A DNA stretch of 64,000 nucleotides from Symbiodinium natans (GCA_905221605.1 CAJNDS010002384.1:62001-126000), one strand, 5' to 3'. Shown: positions 37,925 to 50,317, counted from the first letter of the stretch. Numbers and translations: made by a program. Notes: generated by a model from the sequence alone, not told the origin.

Positions 37925-40591
37925 CGCGCGGCTTTCCAAGGTCTGGTGAGTTCGTCTGTCCAAGCGGCAGTATGAAAACACGGCACATCGGCGCATCTAC
38001 ATCCATGTCCCGCATGCCCACAAGCACTTGCAGGTCACCCATGTAGATCTGGGGCGGTGCCTCTGCAACCTGAGTCTCAGAAAGTATTTGGAGTCTTTCT
38101 CAGTTGGCGACGCCGAAGGGCTCAGCACAGTTGTTGTTGCGTGCGGGGTGTTGACTTGCTTTTCATTGGCATTTCTTAGAGTTATAGATCTGGCAGGCTG
38201 AACACGGCATGGGGGACAGTTGTCATTGCCAAGATGCCAGATGGTATTCTGCCGGCTTGCCACGCAAGGCGCTGACCAGCAAGAACTCGCTTCCATCAGC
38301 CACAGGCAACACAGCCTTCAAGCGAAGACAGAAGCCTTGGCATCAAGACTTTAGCGTTTAGCGGTACAAGATGGTCTCCCATGCCTCCCCACTTGCGAAA
38401 TCCCATTCTCAAAACGTTGCCGCAGGCCGAGTAGCCCTGGTTCATCAAGTTCTCAATCCAGCCCTTGCAGGGCAAATGCGGCATGACACTCTCTGAGCTA
38501 TAAGGGCGCCAACTGTGCTTGGTAAGCTATTTTCTGCCTTGTGAAGTTATCCTATTTTGCTGGCTCTGCGCCGCACGAATGTATGCATGTTGATGTATCT
38601 GATCGCCGAGACATCACGATGGACTTGGACACTTGTGCAGATTCACCAAGTCTAAAACCAGCTCCTGCTGCTACTGTACCAAGTGGACAGGCCTTGACAA
38701 CTTCCACATTCGCAACGGTGCCGTTTTCCACGATCTGAACAGATCGGAATGTGGTGTCGTGAGCGGCCATGAAGTTTGGGACCAGGTTCGACGGCTTGCC
38801 TCAGGTGTATAGGAACAGAACCTGCGCTTCCGGTATCCGTCTTGCAGTGGTCGAGTTCAGCTGTGTCCAACTTAATCGCGGGCGGCGCATGCTTGCATTC
38901 TTCCAGAGGCATGCCCGCTGCCAATGTCATTCTGAGTCCGAGCTGCACGCGTACACTCTGCCAGCGGGGCGGCAAGTCAACAAGGCCAGATCATCTTCGA
39001 CCAAAGTGCTTTTCCACAAGTGCATGGGTGCTACGACGTCCTTGCAAGGCAGCTTTTTAGAAAGGGTACGTGTTGTGCTAGTCATGGTGCTCGTCTGCTC
39101 GTCTAGATCCTGACGCGAGAATCATCCCAACATGTTCAGCAACAAAAAGCGCGAACCTTGTGTTGCTCCGCACTGTGCGGACAGATGCAATAGTACCAGC
39201 TGGGTCCGCGCTTCCTGCATCCCCTGCAACTTGCAGCCTATGAGCCATTGAACCCTGAAGTCACTTCTCAACCCAAGAGCGCCTTGTTCACCCATTCGCC
39301 TAGCAGGCCTACCAACTTCCTGAGGCAGGCCAAGATAGCCGCCACACAAGTCAAAGAGACTTTGCTTCTGCCCCGTGCACCAGAGCGTGTCCTTCATCTT
39401 CAGTGACGCAAGGAGCTCACTGGCATCTTGATCCTGCCAAAGCAGGCACAGTAAGTCATGGAGCGCAAGCATACCAACCCTGCATCACACCCAGCCTGGG
39501 AGCGAACAACCAGGACATCGGCAGCACATAGCTGGTCGAGGGAAGCGCCTGACAGTAGCCGATCTTCAAAGCATGGCCTGGGCCAAATCGGAGAGATTGC
39601 AACAGCAAAATGGGTTCTGCCATCATGGGGTCGTCTTTGTCTGCTCCGCAAGTTGAAACAAATTGAAACCTGGCAGGTACTTACTTTTCTTTGTTTGCGT
39701 CGGGGCTTGAGGGTAAGGGCCGAGACCTGTATATGTATATATATATATATATGGTATCGTTTGCACCCTATGTGTACCGCCTGCCCTCCGCAGGCAGCGT
39801 GCTGCGGCCTAATGATAATGGTCTAAGTCCTAAGTGGGGCAACTCCTCAGACTCTTCACTCTCAGCAGGCGCTCTTCTTGTCTCTCATCCGCTTTCTTTT
39901 CTTTCGGGCATGGAGAAACCCCTGTGCCTGAAGCTTCCGTGATCGCAAACTTAGGCGAGCGCGTGGTTGCATCAACCACTGTCACCACTCCAGCAACCGT
40001 GTAGGAACGGCTACGTTGGACTGCATCAGCAAAGATCATGGGATCAGCAGCGGGGCCAGTCCGAATCAACACGTGATCGTACTGCTCACCTTAGTCTGGG
40101 CAGAGCAAGTACTGCCGCAAAGTTCAAGTGTACACACATGTACACAAGATGATGATGCTATTATACTTGTGGTCGAGATTCCCCACATGATCATGCTGTT
40201 CAAGCGCTGGTTGAGCTCGCCTCCTGGGGTACAACACAGACAGCCGCTGCCATAGTCATAGACCTCCTCCAATAAGTCGCAACGGGAGGAGTCGATGACC
40301 AAAGGCTGGCAACAGTACCTGACTAGCACATACATTGAACTCTCACCATCGCCAGCAAGGACCCATTAGCTGCCACGGGGCTCTTCAGCAAAGCGGTGGG
40401 TAATCACAGCCACTTTCTTTGCCTTTGCAACGGTTTGACTATGACGTGCTTGGGTTGGAATTGGGAATCTCTCTAGCCTTGGGCGCAAGGAGCTCCAGCA
40501 GCTCGTTGCAGAGAGTGGTCTTCCCTGCTCCGAAAGAGCCCGCGATGAGCGTCACAGGAATCGGCGTCTCAAGCGTCTCAAGAGGAGCCAT
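37925..40591 (-). CDS. CobW/G3E-family P-loop GTPase, multi-exon
   Basis: Family members use GTP to deliver metals (Zn, Ni, Co). Start ATG at 40591; exon 1 (40478-40591, 38 codons) holds the P-loop GSFGAGKTTLCN. A 55-nt GC-AG intron leads to exon 2 (40382-40422) encoding AKKVAVITHRFAEE, the family's second strand. A 63-nt GC-AG intron leads to exon 3 (from 40318) with VIDSSRCDLLEE and GSGCLCCTPGGEL, the metal-binding C-x-C-C. A block at about 39950-40075 reads YDHVLIRTGPAADP and VAGVVTVVDA, the family's DHxxIxTxGxADP and GVVTVVDA. A block at about 39490-39630 includes DQLCAADVLVV. C-terminal blocks at about 38790-38960, 38680-38770 (HDTTFRSVQIVENG), 38330-38500 and 37930-38069 follow. Later exon joins were not solved, and the 3' end is uncertain. 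Confidence 0.75.
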
Positions 40592-41199
40592 GTGGGCCCA
40601 AGGAAAGACAACTCGTTTCCAGAATGCAATGCTTCGAGTTCAGTAGCACTCAGTTGGCCAGGGGGCTTTGTTATAAAGAACGAACATGAACATGGTATGT
40701 GTGTGCTGTGCATCTTGCCTGACTCCAAACCTTGATCCAACATGCGCGGCGCAGAGACGAAACATTCCCCACACGCGACCATGCCCGCAAGAGCACAGAC
40801 TCAAGGCTCAGGTGATCAACCTGGAACCCAAAGGGGCCCAGGGACGAAGAAATCTGTGAAGCTCCACGAAGCTCCTCTTCCGTGCTGCAGGTCAGGCTTC
40901 CACGGACCAGGTCCAGCAAGCCACCAGTGCACAGCAAGTCCGAAGAGTCACCGGTCCTTTCATGAACTGCTCTCTCAGGAATTCACCTTCTCTTTTTGAC
41001 CACAAACTTATATACTATGGAAGGCTTTCTCCTGAACGCTGCGACTGGCTGAAACTTCAAATGCCAGCGTGTCCTACACTTGCGGATGTCGAAGAGAACC
41101 TGCGCCCTCTCCGAGAAGGGGTTGAGGAAAGTCTCCTCGCGTCATACCAGGGAAGGGAATTGGGATCATGAGAACTGTCTTGGTGTGGCCAGGTTCAGT

Positions 41200-43000
41200 C
41201 TCCGCATGCAGACGTCAACTTATTTTCCATTCTTAACAGCGAGAAAACGCTTGAGAGCACAAGCTCAGGCTGGGCGACTGCTTGCCTGTAATTTCCCCAC
41301 ACCCCAGGACCCCGGGACCTCTTCGTCCCAGGCGCCATCCTCTTCCGAATCTGGCAACTTTGCTCTCCTGCTTCCATGGTTTCCGGCCAGAAACGCACTC
41401 GTTCAAAACAGGCTTCTGCTGTGCCATCGGCAGCGCCATGCATCAGAACCACATCGGCAGCAATTCTCTCCTTATCTGCCGGAGCCCTCGAAGGAGCAGC
41501 CTGCATTCAAGGGAAAGACATTCTTGCAGGTGCTGAGTGGTCATCGAAACGTGACTGGCAGGTTTGGTTTACATACAAGCCGCGGTACGAAGGCACGCGG
41601 TGCAAGCTGTCAAAACATCAACTGCTAAATGCCAAGGGCCGTGAGGCCAAGCGACGTAACATCGGACATGGTGTACGTAGCAGTCCGCGTGCACTGGAAG
41701 TCGATAGACTGCGGGCCCAAATCTAAGCCCTTGGCTTGCGTGCGTCTCCTGAACCGTCGACGGAACGGTCAATGACGATGACAGCATCCGCGCCTGACTC
41801 TCAGGCCGCAGCACCAAGAGAACGCTGGTAGAGCGCATAACTAGACCACTAACATGATTCAAACATACAGGGGTGCACTGTCAATTCGCAAGACGGCAAC
41901 TTGAAAGCGCGCCTGCAGTTTTCATCAGCTCCTCCGCGCTCGCTTGGGGATCCTCCCATGCCCAAGGCTTGTCACCTGGCCAAGCATCTTGAACTCCCAG
42001 CTTCCGGGCAATTGGTAAACAAACCTGTGTTGAGAATGCGCCACTGCATACGACGAATCTACGTCTCAGTCTGCCAGAGCAAGTGCACATCTTCTCCAGT
42101 AGTTTTTCAGAACGTGTCCCTGTCCCAGTGTGGCTCCCTGCAGCAGGAGACGTGGTTTTGTCAAACGGGGAGCTGGAATCAGGTCAATCCTTCATACTTT
42201 CCGCAAAAGCCCTAAGCCCTCCGAAACTCAACTTTGGAATGCCTTCGTCGTGCTCCGTGGTCACAGCAGGTGCACCTTCTGGCCTCGGCTCAGAGAGATC
42301 ATGAAACTACACAGGGCCAGCAGCTGCCCAGCTGCAGCAGCATGAAAAACGGGAAGTCTACCTTCTGACTGCATCATCTGGGACCGAAGCTCCGGCAGCA
42401 GCACGGCCAACACACCCTCCCGCCCCGGTGTTGAAGCGGAGCCACTGGAGATTGCAGCCACTGCCTGCGAGATATCTTTGGTGGGACATGCTGGGTCCAG
42501 GTTTTGGTGGCGCTGCACCCCTTCGAAGCCACATCTGCCCATGTGGCCTCCCTTAGGTCGAAGCCTGCTTATTCAAAGCCCCTCCCCAAGCATGAACCAC
42601 AACATCTCGCAAGATGGGCATGTGCCGCGCAGATGAATCTAGACATGTCCCATACCATCACATACTCATTCGCTGCAAATCCATGCAACGCCTGTGTAAT
42701 CAGCGTCGAGGCAAGCTCATGCCAAAAAAGTGCCACTTCAAACCCCCATGACGCCGCAAGTACATTTCGTTTCGCTTTGGTCTCATGGTGCACTTCTCGC
42801 CGCCTACCTGCACGGCCTGATCAGTTTGCACACAACTTCTGGAGTCGCCTCCATGGCCTTTTGCAAAGAACGCCCCAATCGTCCAAGCACCAAGTCAACA
42901 CCTGGACAGGGCGAATGTAGTAACATACCGATTGCATCTCTGGAATTTCCATGTCAGCGTCCGGGCGAACCTGCGTCTGGAGGTTCCGGGTCACTCACAT
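41200..43000 (-). CDS. Multi-exon gene of unknown function
   Basis: Minus blocks with coding character: about 42813-42915 (VLGRLGRSLQKAMEATPEVV, ending at a GTAGGC donor), 42360-42500 (DISQAVAAISSGSASTPGRE, ending at GTAGAC), 42190-42260 (TTEHDEGIPKLSFGGLRAFA, ending at GTATGA) and 41890-42020 (LPIARKLGVQDAWPGDKPWA). A further block may lie at 41330-41500. Order and strand agree, but I recognise no domain and did not fix all acceptors. Confidence 0.4.
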
Positions 43001-43249
43001 CCTGATGGGCAGGGCCGAACAAGAAAAGTCCACAGCATGCCACGCCGTCATGCTGGCCAGTCCTCAAAGGCATCTTCACCGGGCAAGTCAGCCCGGTATG
43101 CTCTCCTGCATTTGCTCAGCAAGTGCAGGAGCTCTCAAGGGAGTTGCAAAGGGCCCCGTTGCATGACAGGTTGAACCCCTCCGAAAGATGTCGGCTTTTT
43201 CATGGAGATGCACACGAGCGGTGAGAAAAATCATCTAAGTCTAAGCCAT

Positions 43250-43942
43250 CTAACCAAGCTGTGCCCCACGAATTTTATCCAAAGCAAGGCGTGCCTGCCG
43301 AACCTCTTCTTCGAGCTCTTGCAGGGTTTTGCCGTTTGCATACACCCCTTCCAGTCTCTTGACTGTGGGGGTTTCGGGATCGACAGGTGTGAGGTCAAAG
43401 ACCCAACCTCTCCCATCTTTTAGATGGAGGAAAATGGGCTCATCCTCAGTCTGGACGACATCATCAACCTCGAAAACGGATCCTCGCACTAGATCTTCCA
43501 CACGCTCACCTTTGAGATCTGGCTCTTTTCGGATGCCAATACCGTCCTCTCCCTCCGTGACCACTTGGTACCAAAGGCCCGAAGAGGCCCCCTCTGCCTG
43601 AAGGGACTGAGCCTCCTCCAGGGCCATACGCGCTTCCGCCAAGCGCTGTGCCGCGGCTTGCCGCTTCTTTCCGGAAAAATCGGGCAACTCTGGCGTCAGC
43701 TCTCCTAGGAACTCTAGTCCACCTCTCGCGTCACCGAACAGCTCTGTGAATGTGCTGGCCACCACCAAGAAAGCACCGATAGGCCATGTCTGGCGTCGTA
43801 CACTCAGCTTGGCGGGTGCCCGACGAGGCATGCCCAAGCGGGATGAAACTTTGTATCCGCTGGTCTTTCTTAAACCATTGGAAGCTGCAGGGGCAAAGGC
43901 ATTGTTTCCTACACGGACAGAGCACATACCGGGTTTCAGCAC
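43250..43942 (-). CDS. Probable plastid-targeted SH3-like protein
   Basis: The open frame reaches 230 codons, the first ATG being codon 6 (43927). An in-frame TGA lies a few codons upstream, so either that ATG is the start or an exon with a signal peptide joins here; a CTTGCAG acceptor lies near 43950. Residues 10-50 are basic and Ser/Ala-rich with NNAFAP, like dinoflagellate transit peptides with a Phe motif. Residues 52-66 are hydrophobic. Residues 95-115 form an Ala/Glu helix. Residues 122-195 resemble a bacterial-type SH3 fold (SGLWYQVV, GIGIRKEP, GRGWVFDLTP). Residues 205-227 are helical. Function unknown; perhaps a thylakoid or stromal scaffold. Confidence 0.6.
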   Translation of the reverse strand: MLKPGMCSVRVGNNAFAPAASNGLRKTSGYKVSSRLGMPRRAPAKLSVRRQTWPIGAFLVVASTFTELFGDARGGLEFLGELTPELPDFSGKKRQAAAQRLAEARMALEEAQSLQAEGASSGLWYQVVTEGEDGIGIRKEPDLKGERVEDLVRGSVFEVDDVVQTEDEPIFLHLKDGRGWVFDLTPVDPETPTVKRLEGVYANGKTLQELEEEVRQARLALDKIRGAQLG

Positions 43943-44254
43943 TCGTCAGCGACACTGCAAGACAGAGACCGTGAGCAGTTAGGGCCACATGTCAATCTGC
44001 TGAGTTTCGCATCGGCGCCTGAACTTGCCCTTCATAAGATCGAGTGCCTGCATGCAGTGGGCGTAGCAGAAACAAGTGAGCCATCACGAAGCCCCGGCTC
44101 AGCAGTGATGAAATCACATCTCCGGCCTCGTGGAGAAGTGTCAACCCGGGCGATGCGTAGTCAAACCTTGTCTCGACTCAAGAGCCCCACCGAGAGTATC
44201 GCCGCAGGGTTAGTCAAACACACAAGGGCAACACAACCTTCCTTGCCCTGACAC

Positions 44255-44261
44255 TGTATCT

Positions 44262-44294
<33 letters not shown>

Positions 44295-44400
44295 ATTTAT
44301 TCATTTTTGTGTTTTTGCTTCTTTGCTTATTTATCTATACTCTATATATATATACATTTATTTTTGTATTTTATATTTATATTATATTTAGTTTTAAATT
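44255..44400. repeat. (AT)n/(GT)n and A/T-rich tract
   Basis: A TATATATATATATATATATG run, a short GTGTGTGTGT run and then about 100 bases of T-rich and TATATA sequence. Frames here are low-complexity Phe/Tyr artefacts. Confidence 0.85.
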
Positions 44401-44725
44401 AAAACGAATGCTATGGAACGCCCCGGACTCGTTCGCAGTCGTCAGCCGAGCCGCTGCTTCTTCACGACCCGGGATGGCTGCTTGTTGGGCGCATCCCTGT
44501 ACTCCACCTGCACTCTGTGACTCTGTGCAGCGCAACGGAATGTGGTGATGTTTCATCGACTCCTGGGGCCCTTAAGGGACCTCTGGATGGCGCAAGTGCA
44601 CTGACCAAATAACATCTCCGAAGCCACACAGCTCACCTTCCAGCAACAAACTGTCCTGATATCATTTTCCTGTTTTCCTCCGCAGCCAATGCCGAATCGT
44701 TCTGCTGTAGCTACAAGTAGTAGGG

Positions 44726-46773
44726 TTAGTAGGGGGTTGCACCCTTCCAACGGGCCTGGCCACCAACACGTCGCGCGAGGTCCGCTGCAATGGCGTGGAA
44801 GATTCGGGCGGCACGTTGCGCCTGTTCAAGAGAACCGGTGAATGCCGCACGCTTCTTCCGGCAGGCATCGTCTGCACCCAGTCCACGCATCAGGCGAACA
44901 AGCCAACGCAGCAGATAAAGGGCGAGAAAGGGAGAGGAGATGAGGAACAAGGAACGGGTTGATTCCTCTTGAGGCTGATTCAGGGCAGCGGGCCTCTCCA
45001 GTCAGGAACTTGGTGTAGGCACCTTGGCTTCCCATACCTTCCCTACATGCGAATTGACCCTCCTCGACCATCCTTCGACTCTTGCACCAATTTCTATCAA
45101 TTTCTCAGCCGGGGTGCTGCCCCAAAAATAGAGCGGTAGCCTCTTGTCCCAGGCTCCCCACCTTCAGAAGTTCATGCTTCTTCATGCTCTCGCCCATGTT
45201 CTACTTGAGCTTTGCAGGGCTCGGAGCACAGCGACATCCCTTTTGAGGATGCGGCTGAACGGAGGCTTGGAGCCCATCGCTCGCGCAGATCCTGAGCACA
45301 GTTCCCGAATGACTTACGGATACTGACGGCCTTGAGGCAGAGCGCCATTATGGTCTTCACCTGTTTGCACGTCTCACTCTCCAGGGCCGAGGCTGAGCAT
45401 TGAGCTCCCCAACCCAGCTGCAGAAGTCCTGCTGTAGGACTCTGGGATATAAAAAAAGAAGTGCTTGGCTGTTGTTATGCCTCGGCTTGCCGCCTTCAGC
45501 ACCTACAAGAATGCACTGTTGCGATATTGGCCGGCTGCACGCTACGTTACGCCACACTTGCAGGGCGCACACTTGCTTTGTTCGCGATTCTTCGTTTCAC
45601 GCTGCTTCGCGGTGCGGGCGACTCGTGAGAGCCCAAGACTCCCCGCCATCATGGCTGCCGCAGCTGCCGAGGGTTGCGGCCAGAGCTCTTTTGGATAAGG
45701 ACAGGAAACTGGCACATGAAGGGTTTATGGTTCATATACCGTAGTGGGAATTATAGTAGTAAGTGAAAAATTGGCTTTGTGAGTTTTGAGGGAGTCCTGC
45801 ATCTGCTTCGCAAGAAGCGCACGATGCCCAAAGCGAAGATGGCTCTTCGCCGAACATGCTTCGCCGGCTGCCCCAGCACCCAACAGTGAGAGCTCGTTAA
45901 GGACTGATCTCCAAAAATCCCGGGAAAGGCCAGGGCAGCTGGCGACAAAGCATGAACAACGTTCAGGCAACGCGTTGGACTGAATTCGGCAATCGATGCA
46001 GAGACCGATGGCGTGTTATTTACAGTGGCAATGCAGACAGCGATCAATCAGCTGAAAACTTCGGAAAACTCAGAAACCACACTTCAAAGAAGTGCAGCCA
46101 CACAACGTGTATTATGAAAATTTACTTTTGAGCTTGGGGGATGCTGACATCAAAAGGAGGCCAGTGCAGGCACCCTCACTTGATTTGAGCAGCGGTCTGG
46201 GCGACAAGCCTCAGCCGCAAAATAACTTGCCATTACTGTCAGAGTCTGAGGCCGGCAAAAATGCAGGTACCAGCACCACTGGCAAAAGCCTGTTTTGTCA
46301 AAGTTGCTGGAAGAAGGACTCCTGCCTGCACTCTTCCTCAAACTTCGCGACCTGCAGGCATCTATTCGCATGAAAACAAGTCTGCCCCGCAACCGACGTG
46401 AAAGGTGTCAAAAATCATCCTGCAACATTTAGTTTCAGTCGAACGGCTCTCTGGCGAACCCCTTATCATGTTCAAGTTTGGATTCTAGGCATACCAAGTG
46501 CTTCTGGAGGCTTCTAGGGTTGTGCCGAAGAGGATCTGATGCCTGGAATCTGCAAGGCACAACGGGAAAGTATGCTGTAGCCTCCGTTGCGTTCACTAGC
46601 TCAAGTTCGCTCAAACTTTCATGGAAAAGGTGAACACTGCCGTGCCCAGCCTCGCCCTTCTCCACGGCTTCCTCGCGCTTCTGCCAAGCCGTGCTTGCGT
46701 CCCTTTCATGGCGGTCCATTACCTCGTGGCCCCAGACGCGAAGTTGCGATATTTGCGATAGCCCAGAACCCAA
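44726..46773 (-). CDS. Several exon candidates, unknown gene(s)
   Basis: Minus blocks at 46435-46773 (VMDRHERDASTAWQKREEAV, later LFHESLSELELVNATEATAY), 45745-45960 (PGLSRDFWRSVLNELSLLGA and a Lys/Gln-rich helix), about 45200-45320 (IRKSFGNCAQDLRERWAPSL) and 44735-44950 (SSPFLALYLLRWLVRLMRGL, a possible membrane helix, then EQAQRAARIFHAIAADLARR) read like protein. They may form one membrane-associated product, but introns and order are not proven and no family is recognised. Confidence 0.4.
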
Positions 46774-47103
46774 ACCCTGTGCCTCCAGTGTCTTTTGCTA
46801 AATTTTAAAGCTGCTTCACGTTGCGATCGCTTGCATTGCCATCCATATGAGCCGGAGGCCAAGGAACAAAAGGGCATCTTTTTTGGTACTGGGTATCGCT
46901 TCGCCAGAGAAACACATCAACATGGGAGGAATCGTTGTTGGTATTATGAGGTTGTGCCTCGCCAGGCAACTGCACTATGACCCTGTAGTAGCCCAGCAAG
47001 AGGGCTTTCACAATATCATTGCTAAGTAAGCAAGCACTACATGCATGTAAACTTGCCATACAAACATTGAGGTCTGGCAGTAATTCTGAGCCTCAAAGCC
47101 GTA

Positions 47104-50100
47104 TCACAGAAGCGTTTGCTCGAGTTCGTGGCAAGGGGCTTCTTTGACGAGCTTCGTGACCTCGTCTTTGGTCCACTTGAAGGGGTGGAAGGAGTAGAGG
47201 AACGTGAATTGGCCCGTGAAAGCTGCCGGCAGAATGTACCTGAGATAGTTCACAACGACGCTCTCGTAGGTGAAGTCGCCCCTGCCTTTGCCATAGGGAG
47301 CTGACAAGCCCTCGGATGCCTTCCAAGGGAAGGTAAAGGTGCCCAACAAAATGTCAGAAGCAATCCGAGACAAACCCTGAACAGCACTGGCCCGGACGAT
47401 GCGACTCCGGTAGTAGTCCTGCAAGGCATCTGGCACCTGGCTGCGATCGGTGAGGCCCTTCAGCTTCTCACAGATGCAGTGAGCATCCTCCATAGCCTGA
47501 CCACCACCCTGGCCAAGGTTCGGCATCATGGCGTGGCAGGCATCGCCCAGCAAAGCCACGGGGCCGTCAGCCCAGGACTTCAACACGCTTGGGGGGCGAT
47601 CATAGAGGGATCGATCCTCCAAGCTGTTTACAGGGGTTGCATCGAGGAGGTCGGCGATCTGTGGAGACCAGCCCTGGAAAGCTGCCTTGACGTACTCTTT
47701 CTTTTCCAGACCGTCTGAGGGCACCTCCTCGCCTTCCCCAACTGCCACGAAAGCGTACCACTGGATGCGACCACGACCCACGTCCGAGGTCACGAAGTAC
47801 CGCTTGGGGCCCATGTACACTTTGTAGCCAACGTCAAAGTAGTCATCTGGCTTGTAAATGGTCTCACCAGCGAAGACAATGTATCCGCTGTAAGTGCATC
47901 CAGACCCGGGGCCCTTTTGGCTTTCGTTCCACATCTGGGCACGCGTTGCGGACCAAATGCCATCAGCGCCGATCAGGACGTCAGCCTTGTGCACAGTGCC
48001 ATCCTCCGTTTTCACATTCACGCCACCGTAGTTGGGGAGCTTCTCATAGCCAACCACCTTCGTTGCATTGACGAGAACACCCTCAGGCAGAGCTTGAAGC
48101 ATGATCTCCTGAAGGTCCGGTCGGTCCACCACACCAGTGTAGGGCAGGTCGAACATCTCAGCGGAATCCTTCATTGCATCAAAGGTGCAATACCACTCGC
48201 TGCGCAAAGCATCCACCAGACCATTCTTCCGGTATCCAGTGAAGGTGAACCTCTTCATCAGCTCGCCAAACATGTCCTCATCGACGTCACGGATGACGGA
48301 CAAGGCATTAGAGGCGAGCTGGATGGGGCCACCGAATCGCTGGAAAGCGCTTGCTTGCTCCAGGACTGTCACCTTGATGGTTGGCTCCTTGCTGAGTGCT
48401 TTTCCCAAGAGCAGACCACCAACACCTCCACCAGCAACGATAACACGGAGCGGGTTGGCTCCAGAGATCTCGGAAGGTTTGGCCTGTGCCTGGAGCCGGA
48501 TCTTGCGCAGCCGTTGGTGGATGCCTCCTGCAACACCCAATGCTGCCCCGACTGCCAGGGCTCCGTGTGTTGAGAGTGCACTGCCACCCTGGGCAGAGGA
48601 CCTCATCCCAGTTTGCACCGCCTTCAAGCCTAACTGGGTAGGCTGAGGGCTCAGGGAGCTTCGAAGGCTTGGCGTTGCAGGTGACACAAAGCCCATGGTG
48701 GAGGACGCGGAGGACATCATCGCCAAGACGGCTCCTGCGGCACTTGCAGTGCCCACAGCCCAGGGATCAAGGGTAGCCTTGGCCTTCTTGGGGCGGGCTG
48801 CACGACCCATGACCTTTCTGACAGGGTCACTCTCCGTGCCGAGGCAAGGCTCTGGGTCCGGAGCGAAGAAACTGGCAATGACGGCATACAAAGCCATGAA
48901 GACACCAGGGATGATAATGGGAGCAACAACCGACCAGGCACTGGACAGTCCGTTCTTGGCCATTTCAAGCATGGCATTCTCCTCTATGAGCTCCTCCTTC
49001 TCAATGGCATCCACGGCTTCCACGACCTCCTGCTCCACTTTCTCCTCCTCTTGGACAGCATCCTTCTCTGCCTTCTCAGCGAGTTCCGTTGCCTGGTCGA
49101 TGGCCGCCTCGGAGCGTTCGGCTGCTGCCTTCTCAAGAAGCTCGGAGCGCTCCACAACCTCCACACGAGCCTTCTCTGCCTTCTCCAAAGCCATCTTCAG
49201 GGCCTCCTCCGACTTCTGCTCGGCCGCCAAGATCGCAGCCTCGGCCTTCTCCGTCGCAGCATTGAAGGCCGTCTCGCTCTGCTCCTCTGCGGCAAGGCGG
49301 GCGCTGTCCGACTTGGACTTGGACAGGGCTTGCTTCTCAAGGTCACGGGCGGCTTTCTTCTCCGCCTTCTCCACACGCCGAGCTTCATCCACGACTTGCT
49401 TCTCCTCCCGCTCGATCTTCTGCTTCTCGGCCTCGTACTCCTTGTCAATCTTGGCCTTGGCCTCCTTCTCCTGCTTTTCGATGAGGACCTAAGCCCAGGC
49501 TGTCGATCTCAAAGCCTTCTGAGCCACGGCTACGACCCCCCAACACATTGGATTCAATTGCACCCTGGCCTTCTCACGCTTCTCCACGTCCAGGGCCTGT
49601 TGCTTTGCCTTCTTCTCCTCCTCCACGATCCTTTTCTCCTGACCGCTTTTCAAAACTGGAAAAGAGGACACAAGGGGACAAACGGTAACAACACCGTTGC
49701 GCTAGGCAAGCTCCGTTCCTTCAACTGCTCGGTGGTCCGAGCCGTCTGAAGCTCCTCTTTCTCCAACTTTTCCACCTCGACACAAAGCTGTCAGGAGGCA
49801 TATGCTGCGGCTCTGCTCACACTTCCCGGGCACCCATACACTCATTTTCTCATAGACCACTGAAATTTGCACGTTGAAGCTGGTGTATGAATGGCTTACA
49901 GCTTACAGCCCCTCCACGCCACTCCGCAATGCTGGGTTTTCGCGCCTCGTTCAGTTTCAATTTCGGGCGCTTCTTCTCTGCCTGGACGCTATTTAATGGA
50001 GCTGCATGAGCACGGGCAATGGCTAGCACCCTCAGCATACACCACCCGTGTGGTTCGGAAGTGAGTCCTGAAGACGAACGATACCAGCGTCGCGCATCGC

Positions 50101-50286
50101 GATCTCCTTCTCCAGGCTGGCTTCCTGAATACAATGAACTGGGGATGCAACCGGGCAAACCCCAAATCCCCTAAACCGCCTAAACATCACCAGGCCCTAA
50201 TCGCTGCTGGCTGCCTCGGCAAGAGCAGGTCCCGCAGAGGAGGCCAGCAGCGTGGCCACCATGCCGGCAGCTGCCGCGCGCTGTGC
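47104..50286 (-). CDS. Zeaxanthin-epoxidase-like FAD monooxygenase with N-terminal coiled-coil/thylakoid-leader unit
   Basis: Last exon 47104-49488 carries the enzyme. In the 762-codon numbering from ATG 49392: FAD fold VIVAGGGVGGLLLG (317-330), GGPIQLASNAL (354-364), DVLIGADGIWSATR (471-484) and LLGDACHAMMPNLGQGGGQA (614-633). This is the zeaxanthin epoxidase pattern (zeaxanthin to violaxanthin, plastid xanthophyll cycle), without a C-terminal FHA domain. ATG 49392 is not the true start: small exons 49564-49638, 49719-49775, 49946-49981, 50068-50124 and 50215-50286 join in phase 0 and extend a Glu/Lys coiled coil. The last encodes a hydrophobic leader ending GPALAE, like a thylakoid-transfer signal. 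A membrane helix (153-176) and a transit-like stretch (GFVSPATPSLRSS, 234-246) precede the enzyme. The first exon is missing. Confidence 0.85.
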
Positions 50287-50317
50287 CTGGGGAAGACCTG
50301 ACAGTAATGCTACGAGT

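Noticed and set aside
48695-49749. Long plus-strand frames opposite the epoxidase gene (Ser/Ala- and Leu-rich)
   Set aside because: Antisense shadows of the minus-strand Glu/Ala/Lys coiled coil, whose codons read Ser/Leu on the other strand.
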